Of a DNA stretch of 64,000 nucleotides, positions 25,530 through 33,997 are shown piece by piece. The notes under the pieces are model-generated. The model worked only from the letters and a program-made list of their open reading frames with translations, searched no databases and was not told where the DNA came from. Source of the stretch: Geopseudomonas aromaticivorans. Lineage in GTDB: Bacteria > Pseudomonadota > Gammaproteobacteria > Pseudomonadales > Pseudomonadaceae. The DNA lies in contig NZ_JAHRGL010000012.1 of NCBI RefSeq assembly GCF_019097855.1, positions 62,001 through 126,000 of the forward strand. The letters are read 5' to 3'. The position numbers and the translations under genes were made by a program. The stretch's first letter is position 1. The number at the start of each line of letters is the position of its first letter.

Positions 25530-26771
25530 TCAGGCGCGCGCCGGCTGGGCGTTGAGCTGCGCATCGCCCGGGGTGCCCAGCACGCAGCTGGTACCGCCCG
25601 GGGTGTACATCATGGCCACGCAGCGGTTGCAGGATGTGCAGCCAGTGGCGCCATTGCCGCCCGCGGCCAGCTTGTTGACGAACTCGGGATCGAAGATCAG
25701 CCCGCGGCCCAGGGCCACGGCCTCGAAGCCTTCGCCGAGCGCCTGAATGACATTGGCGGCGGTCTTCACCCCACCTAGGTAGGCCAGCGGCATGTCGACC
25801 GCGGCGCGCACCTGGCGCGCATGTTCGAGCAGGTACAGCTCGCGGAACTCCACCTTGGGTTCGGTGAGCTGCTGGATCGCCATGGCCGCGCGGACGATGG
25901 GGTTGCTGACGCTGACGCGGTTTTCCTTGGGGAAGGACGAGCCGAACAGGGTGGTGGTGGACTCGACGTTCATCCCCGCGCTCAGCACCAGCAGGTGGGC
26001 GCCTTCGCGCTCGAGGATGCGCGCCACTTCGGCGCCGTCCTCGGCGGTGTGGCCGCCCTTGGCCCCCTCGGTGACGCTGTACTTGCAGATCACCGCCAGG
26101 TCGCGGCCCACCGCCTCCAGCACGCGGTGCAGCACCAGGGCGGGGAAGCGCAGGCGCTTGTCGAGGCTGCCGCCCCAGTCATCGCGGCGCCGGTTGTACA
26201 GCGGCGAGATGAACTGGCTGAGCAGGTAGCCGTGGCCCATGTGGATCTCCACGGCGTCGAAGCCAGCCTCGCGGGCGAGCAGCGCGGCCTGGGCGAACTC
26301 GCCGGCGATGCGCTGCATGTCGGCCTCGCTCATCGCCTGCTTGAGGAAGCGCCCACTCATGATGCCGACCTTGTTGAAGCCGCCGCTGGCCGACAGCGGC
26401 CGGCGGGTGGACAGCTCTTCGAGGAAGGTGAAGCAGCCGCCATGGGTGATCTGTGCCGAGGCCGCGCCGCCGTGGCGGTGCACCGCATCGGTCAGCACGC
26501 GCAGGTGGGGCACGGCGTCGCGGTCGAGGGTGATCTGGTCGGGGAAGGTGCGCCCGTCGCGGCTCACCGCGCAGTAGGCCACGGTGGTCAGCGCGGTGCC
26601 GCCGGCGGCCATCGCCTCGTGAAAGCGCACCAGCTGCTTCGACGGCGTGCCGCCGCGGGCCATGCCCTCGTTGGTGGCGGACTTGATGAAGCGGTTCTTC
26701 AGCGTCAGCGGGCCGATCTTCAGCGGGCTGAACGGCGACGGCGAGGCGGGCAGGATCTTGTTGTTATGCAT
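25530..26771 (-). CDS. Old yellow enzyme-family NADH:flavin oxidoreductase
   Basis: A 413-residue TIM-barrel flavoprotein: 'LKNRFIKSATNEGMA' FMN region, 'QITHGG', 'HMGHGYLLSQFISPLYNRR' with the active-site His pair, and a C-terminal cysteine set in 'CTSCNRCVAMMYTPGG'. That set suggests a bound Fe-S cluster as in 2,4-dienoyl-CoA reductase and the bile-acid enzymes BaiCD/BaiH. It lacks the second FAD domain of those 640-670-residue proteins. In this cluster it could reduce a steroid enone double bond. Start chosen at 26771 (GGACTC upstream). It is divergent from an SDR, with a symmetric pair of operator sites between. Confidence 0.85.
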   Translation of the reverse strand: MHNNKILPASPSPFSPLKIGPLTLKNRFIKSATNEGMARGGTPSKQLVRFHEAMAAGGTALTTVAYCAVSRDGRTFPDQITLDRDAVPHLRVLTDAVHRHGGAASAQITHGGCFTFLEELSTRRPLSASGGFNKVGIMSGRFLKQAMSEADMQRIAGEFAQAALLAREAGFDAVEIHMGHGYLLSQFISPLYNRRRDDWGGSLDKRLRFPALVLHRVLEAVGRDLAVICKYSVTEGAKGGHTAEDGAEVARILEREGAHLLVLSAGMNVESTTTLFGSSFPKENRVSVSNPIVRAAMAIQQLTEPKVEFRELYLLEHARQVRAAVDMPLAYLGGVKTAANVIQALGEGFEAVALGRGLIFDPEFVNKLAAGGNGATGCTSCNRCVAMMYTPGGTSCVLGTPGDAQLNAQPARA

Positions 26772-26902
26772 GCTGAGTCCCAGCGAATCGACTTCAGGTG
26801 GCAGGCAGGGCGCCGGGCACAGGCGCACCCGTTGCTGCCGGTGGCGGGCCCACAGGAGCCCGATGCGATGTCCCTACCATAGATAGCGGCGTAGGGGGCC
26901 AC

Positions 26903-26917
26903 CTCGTCCGAACAGAC
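26903..26917 (-). promoter_or_regulatory. Candidate operator, site 6 (minus strand)
   Basis: On the minus strand it reads GTCT-GTT-CGGACGAG, pointing to the OYE gene 132 bp away. It extends outward to GTTAGTC, matching site 7 over most of an 18-bp block. Confidence 0.6.
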
Positions 26918-26960
26918 TAACGGCCGGCAGGCGTGCGCCGCATCGGCCACTGGGCGGTTA

Positions 26961-26975
26961 GTCCCATCGGACGAT
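26961..26975 (+). promoter_or_regulatory. Candidate operator, site 7
   Basis: GTCC-CAT-CGGACGAT, preceded by GTTA, pointing to the SDR start at 27143. It forms with site 6 an inverted pair whose facing ends are 35 bp apart. Confidence 0.65.
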
Positions 26976-27014
26976 GCAGGCGGGCGGCGCGATGTCGACG
27001 ATCCGGATAGCCCT

Positions 27015-27071
27015 TGTAGGGGCGGGTTCATTCGCCAATAGGCCGCCAAGGCGAATGAATTCGCCCCTACA
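27015..27071. repeat. Palindromic element, family A, long form, copy 3
   Basis: Two arms, TGTAGGGGCGGGTTCATTCGCC and its near inverse ending CGCCCCTACA, enclose an 11-bp loop. It lies between site 7 and the SDR start. Confidence 0.85.
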
Positions 27072-27142
27072 CAGACCTAACAGCCGCGATGTTGTCCGCC
27101 GTCGGATGGCCGCGCGGCGCACAGCCACCGAGAGGATCAGAC

Positions 27143-28021
27143 ATGAGTTGCGATAATCGCCAGGTCGCCGTAGTCACCGGCGCCAGTCGCGGCGTCGGCA
27201 AGGGCATCGCCCTCGCGCTGGGCACCGCCGGCATGGTCGTCTACGTCACCGGCCGCTCGACCACGGCCAGCGGCTCGCAGCTGCGCGGCCAGGTGCTGCC
27301 GGGCACCATCCAGGAAACCGCCGAGGCGGTGACCCGCGCCGGCGGGCTGGGTATCGCCGTGGCCTGCGACCATGGCGACGATGCGCAGGTGAAGGCGCTG
27401 TTCGAGCGGGTCGGCCGCGAGCAGGGGCGTCTCGATCTGCTGGTCAACAACGCCACCTTTCTCCACGAGAACCTCATCGATCCCGGTCCGTTCTGGGAAA
27501 AGCCGCTGGAGCTGGTCGGCATCCTCGACGTGGGGCTGCGCTCGGCCTACGTCGCCAGCTACTACGCCGCGCCGCTGCTGGTGGCGGGCGGCCACGGGCT
27601 GATCGCCTTCGTGTCCTCCTACGGCGCCGGCTGCTACATGCACGGACCGGCCTACGGGGCGCAGAAGGCCGGCTGCGACAAGCTGGCCGCCGACATGGCC
27701 GTCGACCTCGAAGGCAGCGGAGTCGCCGCGCTGTCGCTGTGGCTGGGCCCGCAGCGCACCGAACGCACCGCCATCGCCAGCGAGGAGCGCGCCGACCAGT
27801 ACGAAGCCTTCCTCGCCCAGGCGGAAACCCCCGAGTTCAACGGCCGGGTGATCCACGCCCTGCTCAACGACCCGGAGCTGGCCAGCCTCAGCGGCCAGAC
27901 CCTGGTGACCGCCGAGCTGGCGCCGGGTTACGGCATCAGCGAGGAGGGCGGCCGCCTGCCGCCGTCATACCGCGAGCAGCTGGGCGCGCCGCGCGTGCCC
28001 CATCCGGCGCGGGTGATCTGA
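27143..28021 (+). CDS. Short-chain dehydrogenase/reductase (DHRS1-like)
   Basis: A 292-residue SDR with 'TGASRGVGKGIALALGTAG' and an insertion after the second strand ('TGRSTTASGSQLRGQVLPG') characteristic of the DHRS1-type group. The catalytic 'FVSSYGAG' and 'YGAQKAGCDKLA' follow. 'GRST' after strand two suggests NADP(H). The start at 27143 has GAGAGGA in front. Its promoter region carries operator site 7, and an EthD-type protein follows 142 bp later. Substrate unknown; steroid ketone or alcohol inferred. Confidence 0.83.
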   Translation: MSCDNRQVAVVTGASRGVGKGIALALGTAGMVVYVTGRSTTASGSQLRGQVLPGTIQETAEAVTRAGGLGIAVACDHGDDAQVKALFERVGREQGRLDLLVNNATFLHENLIDPGPFWEKPLELVGILDVGLRSAYVASYYAAPLLVAGGHGLIAFVSSYGAGCYMHGPAYGAQKAGCDKLAADMAVDLEGSGVAALSLWLGPQRTERTAIASEERADQYEAFLAQAETPEFNGRVIHALLNDPELASLSGQTLVTAELAPGYGISEEGGRLPPSYREQLGAPRVPHPARVI

Positions 28022-28035
28022 AAGGCACGCGATCC

Positions 28036-28094
28036 GCAGGGACGAATCCGTTTGCCTTGGTGGAGTATCCGGGCGAATGAATTCGCCCCTACAA
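28036..28094. repeat. Palindromic element, family A, long form, copy 4
   Basis: GCAGGGACGAAT...GGGCGAATGAATTCGCCCCTACA. The loop is the inverse of the one in copy 7 (32401), showing the loop occurs in both orientations. Confidence 0.75.
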
Positions 28095-28163
28095 CGGAAT
28101 TGGTATACAGCGTCCGAAACGAAGGTCCGGGCGTTTTCCACCCCCCTTAAAGGCAGCGCATCC

Positions 28164-28883
28164 ATGGAAAAAGTCGTCTACGTCGTCTGGCGCGAGCGCC
28201 AGACCAGTCCCGAAGAATTCGCCAGCCGCCTGCGCGGCGAGGTCGCCGAACAGCTGCTGGCGCTCGGCGCCCGCGGCCTGCAGGTGAACGTCGCCGACGC
28301 CGCCGTCGAGCCTGCCGCCGGCCTGCGCCAGGCGAACCTGCAGCCGCTGATGGACGGCACGGTGTCGCTGTGGCTGGACAGCGCCATCGCCCAGTTCCGT
28401 CGCCCGTTCGATGCGGTGATCGCCGATGCGGTCGAGCGTCTGGCCGCCTATCTGGTCACCGAGTCGGTGCCGATCCGCAATAGCCGCTTCCCGGCCACTC
28501 CCGGCGAGCGCACCCACGGCTTCGCCCAGCTGGCCTTCCTCACTCGCCCGCCGCGTCTCACCCACGAGGCCTGGCTGGACATCTGGCACAACCGGCATAC
28601 CCAGGTGGCCATCGACACCCAGGACAACTTCCAGTACGTACAGAACGTGGTGGTGCGCCCGCTGACCCGCGGCGCGCCGGCCATCGACGCCATCGTCGAG
28701 GAGTGCTTCCCGCCGGCGGCGATGACCGACCCGCAGAGCTTCTTCGACGCCCCGGGCGATGAGGAGAAGTTCCGCCGCAACCTGGCGGCGATGATGGAAA
28801 GCTGCAAGCGCTTCATCGACTACGACAAGATCGACGTGCTGCCGACCAGCCAGTACCTGATCGCCAGGCCGGCCGCCGGCTGA
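28164..28883 (+). CDS. Tandem EthD-domain protein
   Basis: A 239-residue protein made of two ferredoxin-like halves: one from 'MEKVVYVVWRERQTSPEEFA', the other around residues 115-235 with the EthD-like 'THEAWLDIWHNRHTQVAI'. EthD domains form dimeric alpha-beta barrels and appear in ring-modifying or small auxiliary proteins. The start at 28164 is taken from the repeat-free N-terminus. Its position downstream of an SDR in a steroid region suggests an auxiliary catabolic role; no catalytic assignment is possible. Confidence 0.7.
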   Translation: MEKVVYVVWRERQTSPEEFASRLRGEVAEQLLALGARGLQVNVADAAVEPAAGLRQANLQPLMDGTVSLWLDSAIAQFRRPFDAVIADAVERLAAYLVTESVPIRNSRFPATPGERTHGFAQLAFLTRPPRLTHEAWLDIWHNRHTQVAIDTQDNFQYVQNVVVRPLTRGAPAIDAIVEECFPPAAMTDPQSFFDAPGDEEKFRRNLAAMMESCKRFIDYDKIDVLPTSQYLIARPAAG

Positions 28884-28993
28884 GTGCGGCCCGTGCCGGC
28901 AACAAGGGTCTGGAGTCCGGTGCTGGGGAGCTCCGGGTGGTTCTTTACCGACCACGCTGGGCAAGCGCGCGGACAGGGTGCGGAATCACCCAG

Positions 28994-29039
28994 CGGGAGA
29001 GAATTCATTCGCCTGAGCTGATGGATTGGCCCCTGCAAC
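28994..29039. repeat. Palindromic element, family A, decayed copy 5
   Basis: GAGAATTCATTCGCC... TTGGCCCCTGCAAC: recognisable arms with several changes. Otherwise the 287-bp gap before the SnoaL-like gene holds only operator site 8. Confidence 0.5.
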
Positions 29040-29072
29040 GGATCGAGTAGTCGATACCCGGTGGCCTGCGAG

Positions 29073-29090
29073 ATCGTCTGCCCGGACGAT
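29073..29090 (+). promoter_or_regulatory. Candidate operator, site 8
   Basis: ATCGTCTG-CC-CGGACGAT, containing GTCT-GCC-CGGACGAT, about 80 bp upstream of the SnoaL-like start and pointing to it. One base off the perfect palindrome seen before hsdA. Confidence 0.6.
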
Positions 29091-29170
29091 TCTCCGCCAT
29101 GCGTAAGTCGCCAGACTCGGGGACCACGCGGACCCGACGGGTCCGCAAAGTCGACGACGAGGGAAACGCC

Positions 29171-29602
29171 ATGAGTCTGCACGCACGCATCGCCCGCCTT
29201 GAGGCGCTGGAAGCGATCCAGCGCCTCAAGCATCGCTATTTCAACGCCTGTGACCTCAAGCAGGTCGAGGTAATCCGCGACTGCTTCGCTGAGGGCGCGA
29301 TCCATATCGATTTCGGCCCGATCGGCACCTTCCTCGACCGCGACAGCTTCGTCGCAGTCTACCGGGAGATGGCTTGTCAGCCGCGAGTGATCGACCTGCA
29401 CCACGGCGCCAACCCGGAGATCGATCTGCTCGGCGAGGATGAAGCCGTGGCGCGCTGGGCCCTGTGCTACTTCAACCTCGATGGCGAGACCGGCGCCACC
29501 CGTCAGCTGGGTGGCTTCTACCGGGATCGCTATCGCCTGATCGATGGCCAGTGGCGCATCGTGGAAAGCGTGTTCCGCGGGCACTACGAGACCGCGCGCT
29601 GA
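29171..29602 (+). CDS. SnoaL-like/NTF2-fold protein
   Basis: A 143-residue cone-shaped NTF2-fold protein: helix 'RLEALEAIQRLKHRYFNACD', 'FAEGAIHIDFGPIG', and strand 'WALCYFNLDG' ending 'GQWRIVESVFRGHY'. The SnoaL_4 group contains steroid-modifying enzymes such as ketosteroid isomerase relatives and the bile acid 7-alpha-dehydratase BaiE, so a steroid isomerase or dehydratase role is attractive. Start chosen at 29171 behind GAGGGAAA. It has its own operator-like site and a strong terminator, so it is monocistronic. Confidence 0.78.
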   Translation: MSLHARIARLEALEAIQRLKHRYFNACDLKQVEVIRDCFAEGAIHIDFGPIGTFLDRDSFVAVYREMACQPRVIDLHHGANPEIDLLGEDEAVARWALCYFNLDGETGATRQLGGFYRDRYRLIDGQWRIVESVFRGHYETAR

Positions 29603-29627
29603 GCCTGGCTGGTCATGCGAGGGAGTC

Positions 29628-29659
29628 GACGGGGATCGTAACGATCCCCGTCTTTTTTT
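29628..29659 (+). terminator. Strong rho-independent terminator
   Basis: An 11-bp stem, GACGGGGATCG / CGATCCCCGTC, followed by seven T, 25 bp after the SnoaL-like stop. Confidence 0.92.
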
Positions 29660-29753
29660 GCCCACTCGCAGGTGCCGGACGAGAGAGGATGGCGCTGACA
29701 GCGCAGATGCTGGTGTCTGCATCGGATCGACGAAGTTCACCACCGCTCCACTA

Positions 29754-29768
29754 GTTCAAGTGAACGAT
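29754..29768 (+). promoter_or_regulatory. Candidate operator, site 10
   Basis: GTTC-AAG-TGAACGAT, preceded by TA. Both half-sites changed together (GTCC/GGAC to GTTC/GAAC), keeping the symmetry. It is 62 bp before etfB and points to it. Confidence 0.45.
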
Positions 29769-29829
29769 GCTCGGCGATGTTCCTGCGCCATAGGCTTCAT
29801 GCAACTGCTCGAAATACGTTGGAGGTTGC

Positions 29830-30579
29830 ATGAAAGTCCTGGTCCCCGTGAAACGCGTGGTCGATTACAACGTCAAGGTCCGGGTCAAGGCCGACAACAG
29901 CGGCGTCGACCTGGCCAACGTGAAGATGGCGCTCAATCCCTTCTGCGAGATCGCCATGGAGGAAGCGGTGCGCCTCAAGGAAAAGGGCATCGCCAGCGAA
30001 GTGGTAGTGGTTTCGGTCGGCCCGAGCGCCGCCCAGGAACAGCTGCGCACCGCCCTGGCCCTCGGCGCCGACCGCGCCGTGCTGGTCGAGTGCGACGCCG
30101 AGCTGGGCTCGCTGGCGGTGGCCAAGCTGCTCAAGGCCGTGGTCGACCAGGAGCAGCCGCAACTGGTGATCCTCGGCAAGCAAGCCATCGACAGCGACAA
30201 CAACCAGACCGGCCAGATGCTCGCCGCGCTGACCGGCTTCGCCCAGGGCACCTTCGCCTCGAAGGTCGAGATCTCCGAGGGCAAAGCCACGGTGACCCGC
30301 GAGGTCGATGGCGGCCTGCAGACCGTGGCCCTGCAATTGCCCGCCATCGTCACCACCGACCTGCGCCTCAACGAGCCGCGTTATGCCTCCTTGCCCAACA
30401 TCATGAAGGCCAAGAAGAAGCCGCTCGACGTGCTGACTCCCGACGCCCTTGGCGTGTCCACCGCTTCGACCGTGAAGACCCTCAAGGTCGAAGCCCCGGC
30501 TGCACGCAGCGCCGGCATCAAGGTCAAGTCGGTGGCCGAACTGGTCAAGAAACTGCAGAATGAAGCGAAGGTGATCTGA
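29830..30579 (+). CDS. etfB: Electron transfer flavoprotein beta subunit
   Basis: A 249-residue EtfB. The canonical '[20 protein letters not shown]' start, the conserved '[20 protein letters not shown]' and the ETF-beta signature region '[16 protein letters not shown]' are all present. With EtfA it carries electrons from acyl-CoA dehydrogenases to the membrane ETF:quinone oxidoreductase. It is 1 bp from etfA. The flanking genes make it the likely acceptor for the dehydrogenases at 325-2551. A candidate operator upstream would couple it to steroid growth. Confidence 0.95.
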   Translation: MKVLVPVKRVVDYNVKVRVKADNSGVDLANVKMALNPFCEIAMEEAVRLKEKGIASEVVVVSVGPSAAQEQLRTALALGADRAVLVECDAELGSLAVAKLLKAVVDQEQPQLVILGKQAIDSDNNQTGQMLAALTGFAQGTFASKVEISEGKATVTREVDGGLQTVALQLPAIVTTDLRLNEPRYASLPNIMKAKKKPLDVLTPDALGVSTASTVKTLKVEAPAARSAGIKVKSVAELVKKLQNEAKVI

Positions 30580-30580
30580 G

Positions 30581-31510
30581 ATGGCAATCCTGGTAATCGC
30601 TGAACACAACAACAGTGCCCTGGCTGCCGCCACCCTCAACACCGTGGCCGCCGCCGCCCAGATCGGTGGCGATGTCCACCTGCTGGTCGCCGGTGCCGGC
30701 TGCGCCGCGGTGGCCGAGGCCGCCGCTCAGGTCGCGAGCGTGGCCAAGGTGCTGGTCGCCGACCACACGGTCTACGCCCACCAATTGCCGGAAAACCTCG
30801 CGCCGCTGGTTGTCGAGCTTGGCAAGGGTTACAGCCACGTGCTGGCCCCGGCGACCAGCAACGGCAAGAACGTGCTGCCGCGCGTCGCCGCACTGCTCGA
30901 CGTCGAGCAGATCTCCGAGATCGTCAAGGTGGTGAGCGCCGACACCTTCCAGCGGCCGATCTACGCCGGCAACGCCATCGCCACCGTGCAGTCCAGCGCG
31001 GCGGTCAAGGTCATCACCGTGCGCGCCACCGGCTTCGACGCCGTCGCGGCCACTGGCGGTTCGGCCAGCATCGAGGCCATCGCCACCGTCAGCGATGCCG
31101 GCATTTCCGCTTTCGTCAGCGAGGAACTGGCCAAGTCCGAGCGCCCTGAGCTAACCGGCGCCAAGATCGTCGTCTCCGGCGGCCGCGGCATGCAGAACGG
31201 CGACAACTTCCAGTTGCTCTACGCGGTGGCCGACAAGCTCGGCGCCGCCGTGGGTGCCTCGCGTGCCGCAGTGGACGCCGGCTTCGTGCCCAACGACATG
31301 CAGGTCGGCCAGACCGGCAAGATCGTCGCGCCGCAGCTGTACGTCGCTGTCGGTATCAGCGGCGCCATCCAGCACCTGGCGGGCATGAAGGACTCCAAGG
31401 TGATCGTGGCGATCAACAAGGACGAGGAGGCGCCGATCTTCCAGGTCGCCGACTACGGCCTGGTCGCCGACCTGTTCGAGGCAGTACCCGAGCTGGAACG
31501 CGCCCTGTAA
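30581..31510 (+). CDS. etfA: Electron transfer flavoprotein alpha subunit
   Basis: A 309-residue EtfA with the N-terminal '[20 protein letters not shown]'. The C-terminal FAD domain shows '[14 protein letters not shown]', '[20 protein letters not shown]' and the ETF-alpha signature '[20 protein letters not shown]'. The length is normal and all FAD-binding motifs are present. It pairs with the adjacent etfB. A second, more divergent ETF pair lies at 39799-41573. Confidence 0.95.
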   Translation: MAILVIAEHNNSALAAATLNTVAAAAQIGGDVHLLVAGAGCAAVAEAAAQVASVAKVLVADHTVYAHQLPENLAPLVVELGKGYSHVLAPATSNGKNVLPRVAALLDVEQISEIVKVVSADTFQRPIYAGNAIATVQSSAAVKVITVRATGFDAVAATGGSASIEAIATVSDAGISAFVSEELAKSERPELTGAKIVVSGGRGMQNGDNFQLLYAVADKLGAAVGASRAAVDAGFVPNDMQVGQTGKIVAPQLYVAVGISGAIQHLAGMKDSKVIVAINKDEEAPIFQVADYGLVADLFEAVPELERAL

Positions 31511-31535
31511 CTCCAGACCGCACGATTGGCCCGAT

Positions 31536-31571
31536 CCGCTGTAGGGGCGAATGAATTCGCCCCTACAGCGG
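31536..31571. repeat. Palindromic element, family A, copy 6 (most perfect)
   Basis: A 36-bp palindrome, arms CCGCTGTAGGGGCGAAT and inverse, centred on an EcoRI-type GAATTC. It lies between etfA and the next gene and could end the etf transcript. Confidence 0.9.
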
Positions 31572-31617
31572 AAATTGGCTTGATGCGATTGCCCTGCACC
31601 CATTCCGGGGGACTGCC

Positions 31618-32385
31618 ATGACCGATTCACCTCTGCTCGTCGAGCGCAGCGGGGCCGTCGCCCACCTGCGTTTCAACCGTCCGGACGTGCTCAATGCCCT
31701 GAGTGTCGACCTTGCCCATGGCCTGCTGGAGGCCTGCCAGTCGCTGGCCGGCGACAGCGCCGTGCGCGTCGTCGTGCTCAGTGGCAACGGCCGTGCCTTC
31801 ATGGCCGGCGGCGACCTGGCGGCGATGCGCGCCGCGCCGGTGGAGGCCGCCGACGCGCTGATCCGCCCGCTGCACCAGGCCGTGCAGCTGCTCGCCGAGA
31901 TGCCCCAGCCGGTGCTGGCCAGCGTGCACGGCGCCGCTGCCGGCGCCGGCATGAGTCTGGTGCTGGGCGCCGACCTGGCCATCGCCTCCGAGGGCACGCG
32001 CTTCAGCTTCGCCTACACCGACATCGCCACCAACTGCGACGGCGGCGCCTCCTGGGCGCTGCCGCGTCTGCTCGGACTGCGCCAGGCGCTGGAGATCGCT
32101 CTGCTGGCCGAGCCGTTCGACGCCGCCGAGGCGCTGCGCCTGGGGCTGCTCAACCGCGTGGTGGCTGCCGAGAGTCTGGCCGAAGCGACTCTTGAAATGG
32201 CCGAGCGTCTGGCCGGGCGTGCGCCGCACGCGCTGGCCAGCCTCAAGCGCCTGCTGCGCCAATCGCTACAGCAGCCACTGGCCGAACAGCTCGCCGCCGA
32301 GCACCGGGGCTTTCTCGACTGCGCCGGCCGCCCCGAGTTCGTCGCCGCCATCGACGCCTTCTACGCCCGGCGCAAGCGCGGCTGA
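31618..32385 (+). CDS. Enoyl-CoA hydratase/isomerase family protein
   Basis: A 255-residue crotonase with 'FMAGGDLAAM' (oxyanion region) and 'HGAAAGAGMSLVLGADL'. The second catalytic region reads 'NCDGGASWALPRLLG', the pattern of PaaG-type isomerases, which use Asp there. The first glutamate of true hydratases is not obvious. It is therefore more likely an enoyl-CoA isomerase or ring-opening type than a simple hydratase. It stands alone between two palindromic elements. Confidence 0.85.
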   Translation: MTDSPLLVERSGAVAHLRFNRPDVLNALSVDLAHGLLEACQSLAGDSAVRVVVLSGNGRAFMAGGDLAAMRAAPVEAADALIRPLHQAVQLLAEMPQPVLASVHGAAAGAGMSLVLGADLAIASEGTRFSFAYTDIATNCDGGASWALPRLLGLRQALEIALLAEPFDAAEALRLGLLNRVVAAESLAEATLEMAERLAGRAPHALASLKRLLRQSLQQPLAEQLAAEHRGFLDCAGRPEFVAAIDAFYARRKRG

Positions 32386-32400
32386 ACAGCACATCAATCG

Positions 32401-32459
32401 TTGCAGGGGCGAGTTCATTCGCCCGGATACCCGCCAAGGCGAATGAATTCGCCCCTACT
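32401..32459. repeat. Palindromic element, family A, long form, copy 7
   Basis: GCAGGGGCGAGTTCATTCGCC, a 13-16-bp loop containing CGGATACCCGCCAAGG, then GCGAATGAATTCGCCCCTAC. It lies between the hydratase and pntAA. Confidence 0.85.
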
Positions 32460-32506
32460 GGCCGGGAATCGGCCTGCTTCAAGATCCAGAAATCAAGGAG
32501 AGCGGA

Positions 32507-33670
32507 ATGCACATCGGTATTCCCCGCGAAATCCACGCCGGAGAAACCCGCGTGGCCGCCACGCCGGAGACGGTGAAGAAACTCGTCAGCCAGGGCCACC
32601 AGGTCATCGTCCAGTCGGGCGCCGGCCTCACTGCCTGCATCCCGGATGACGCCTTTGCCGCCGCTGGCGCCCGCATCGGCAAGGCCGCCGAGGCGCTCGG
32701 CGCCGGCCTGGTGCTCAAGGTGGTCGCCCCCGACGCCGCCGAGCTGGCGCTGATGCAGCCCGGCGCCGTGCTGGTCGGCATGCTCAATCCGTTCGACGAC
32801 GCCAACCTGGCGCGCATGAGCGAGCGCGGCATCACCGCCTTCGCCCTCGAGGCCGCGCCGCGTACCTCGCGCGCGCAGAGCCTCGACGTGCTGTCCTCGC
32901 AGGCCAACATCGCCGGCTACAAGGCCGTGCTGCTGGCTGCCCACCACTACCCGCGCTTCATGCCGATGCTGATGACCGCCGCCGGCACCGTGAAGGCCGC
33001 CCGCGTGCTGGTGCTCGGCGCCGGCGTCGCCGGCCTGCAGGCCATCGCCACCGCCAAGCGTCTCGGCGCGGTGATCGAGGCCTCGGACGTGCGTCCGGCG
33101 GTGAAGGAGCAGATCGAGTCGCTGGGCGCCAAGTTCGTCGACGTGCCGTTCGAGACCGACGAGGAGCGCGAATGCGCCCAGGGCGTCGGCGGTTACGCGC
33201 GGCCGATGCCGGCGTCGTGGATGGAGCGTCAGGCCAAGGCGGTGCACGAGCGTGCCAAGCAGGCCGACATCATCATCACCACCGCACTGATCCCCGGCCG
33301 CAAGGCGCCGACCCTGCTCCACGAGGCCACCGTCGCCGCGATGAAGCCAGGCTCGGTGGTCATCGACCTGGCCGCGGCGCAGGGCGGCAACTGCCCGCTG
33401 ACCGTCGCCGATCAGGTGGTGGTCAAGCACGGCGTGACCCTGGTCGGCCACAGCAACCTGGCCGCGCTGGTGCCGGCGGATGCCTCGGCGCTGTACGCGC
33501 GCAACCTGCTGGATTTCCTCAAGCTGGTCATCGACGGCGAAGGCAAGTTCCACCTCAACCGCGAAGACGACATTGTCGCCGCCTGCCTGATGTGCACCGA
33601 AGGGCAATTGGTGCGTACCAATGGCAACGTGCCCGCCGCCGCCGCTCCGGCCTCTAAAGCAACCGCATAA
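32507..33670 (+). CDS. pntAA: NAD(P) transhydrogenase subunit alpha, part 1
   Basis: A 387-residue NAD(H)-binding domain I of proton-translocating transhydrogenase: 'MHIGIPREIHAGETRVAATP', 'VLGAGVAGLQAIATAKRLGA' Rossmann loop, and 'RPAVKEQIESLGAKFVDV'. It starts the classic split operon pntAA-pntAB-pntB. The complex uses the proton gradient to make NADPH from NADH, which would serve the NADPH-dependent reductases and oxygenases of the pathway. AAGGAGAG precedes the ATG. Confidence 0.95.
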   Translation: MHIGIPREIHAGETRVAATPETVKKLVSQGHQVIVQSGAGLTACIPDDAFAAAGARIGKAAEALGAGLVLKVVAPDAAELALMQPGAVLVGMLNPFDDANLARMSERGITAFALEAAPRTSRAQSLDVLSSQANIAGYKAVLLAAHHYPRFMPMLMTAAGTVKAARVLVLGAGVAGLQAIATAKRLGAVIEASDVRPAVKEQIESLGAKFVDVPFETDEERECAQGVGGYARPMPASWMERQAKAVHERAKQADIIITTALIPGRKAPTLLHEATVAAMKPGSVVIDLAAAQGGNCPLTVADQVVVKHGVTLVGHSNLAALVPADASALYARNLLDFLKLVIDGEGKFHLNREDDIVAACLMCTEGQLVRTNGNVPAAAAPASKATA

Positions 33671-33681
33671 GGACCACCGCT

Positions 33682-33996
33682 ATGGACCCGATCTCCGACG
33701 GTCTCTACAACCTGATCATCTTCGTGCTGGCGATCTACGTCGGCTACCACGTGGTCTGGAACGTCACCCCCGCGCTGCACACCCCGCTGATGGCGGTGAC
33801 CAACGCCATTTCCGCCATCGTCATCGTCGGCGCCATGCTGGCTGCGGCGCTGACCGAAACCGGCCTGGGCAAGACCATGGGCACCCTCGCCGTGGCGCTG
33901 GCCGCGGTCAACGTGTTCGGCGGCTTCCTGGTCACCCGGCGCATGCTGGAAATGTTCAAGAAGAAAGACAAGCCGGCCAAGGCGGGGGAGCACTGA
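33682..33996 (+). CDS. pntAB: NAD(P) transhydrogenase subunit alpha, part 2
   Basis: A 104-residue membrane protein with three hydrophobic helices, and 'HTPLMAVTNAISAIVIVGAM' typical of PntAB. It forms part of the proton channel domain II. It is 11 bp after pntAA and 1 bp before pntB. Confidence 0.95.
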   Translation: MDPISDGLYNLIIFVLAIYVGYHVVWNVTPALHTPLMAVTNAISAIVIVGAMLAAALTETGLGKTMGTLAVALAAVNVFGGFLVTRRMLEMFKKKDKPAKAGEH

Positions 33997-33997
33997 G

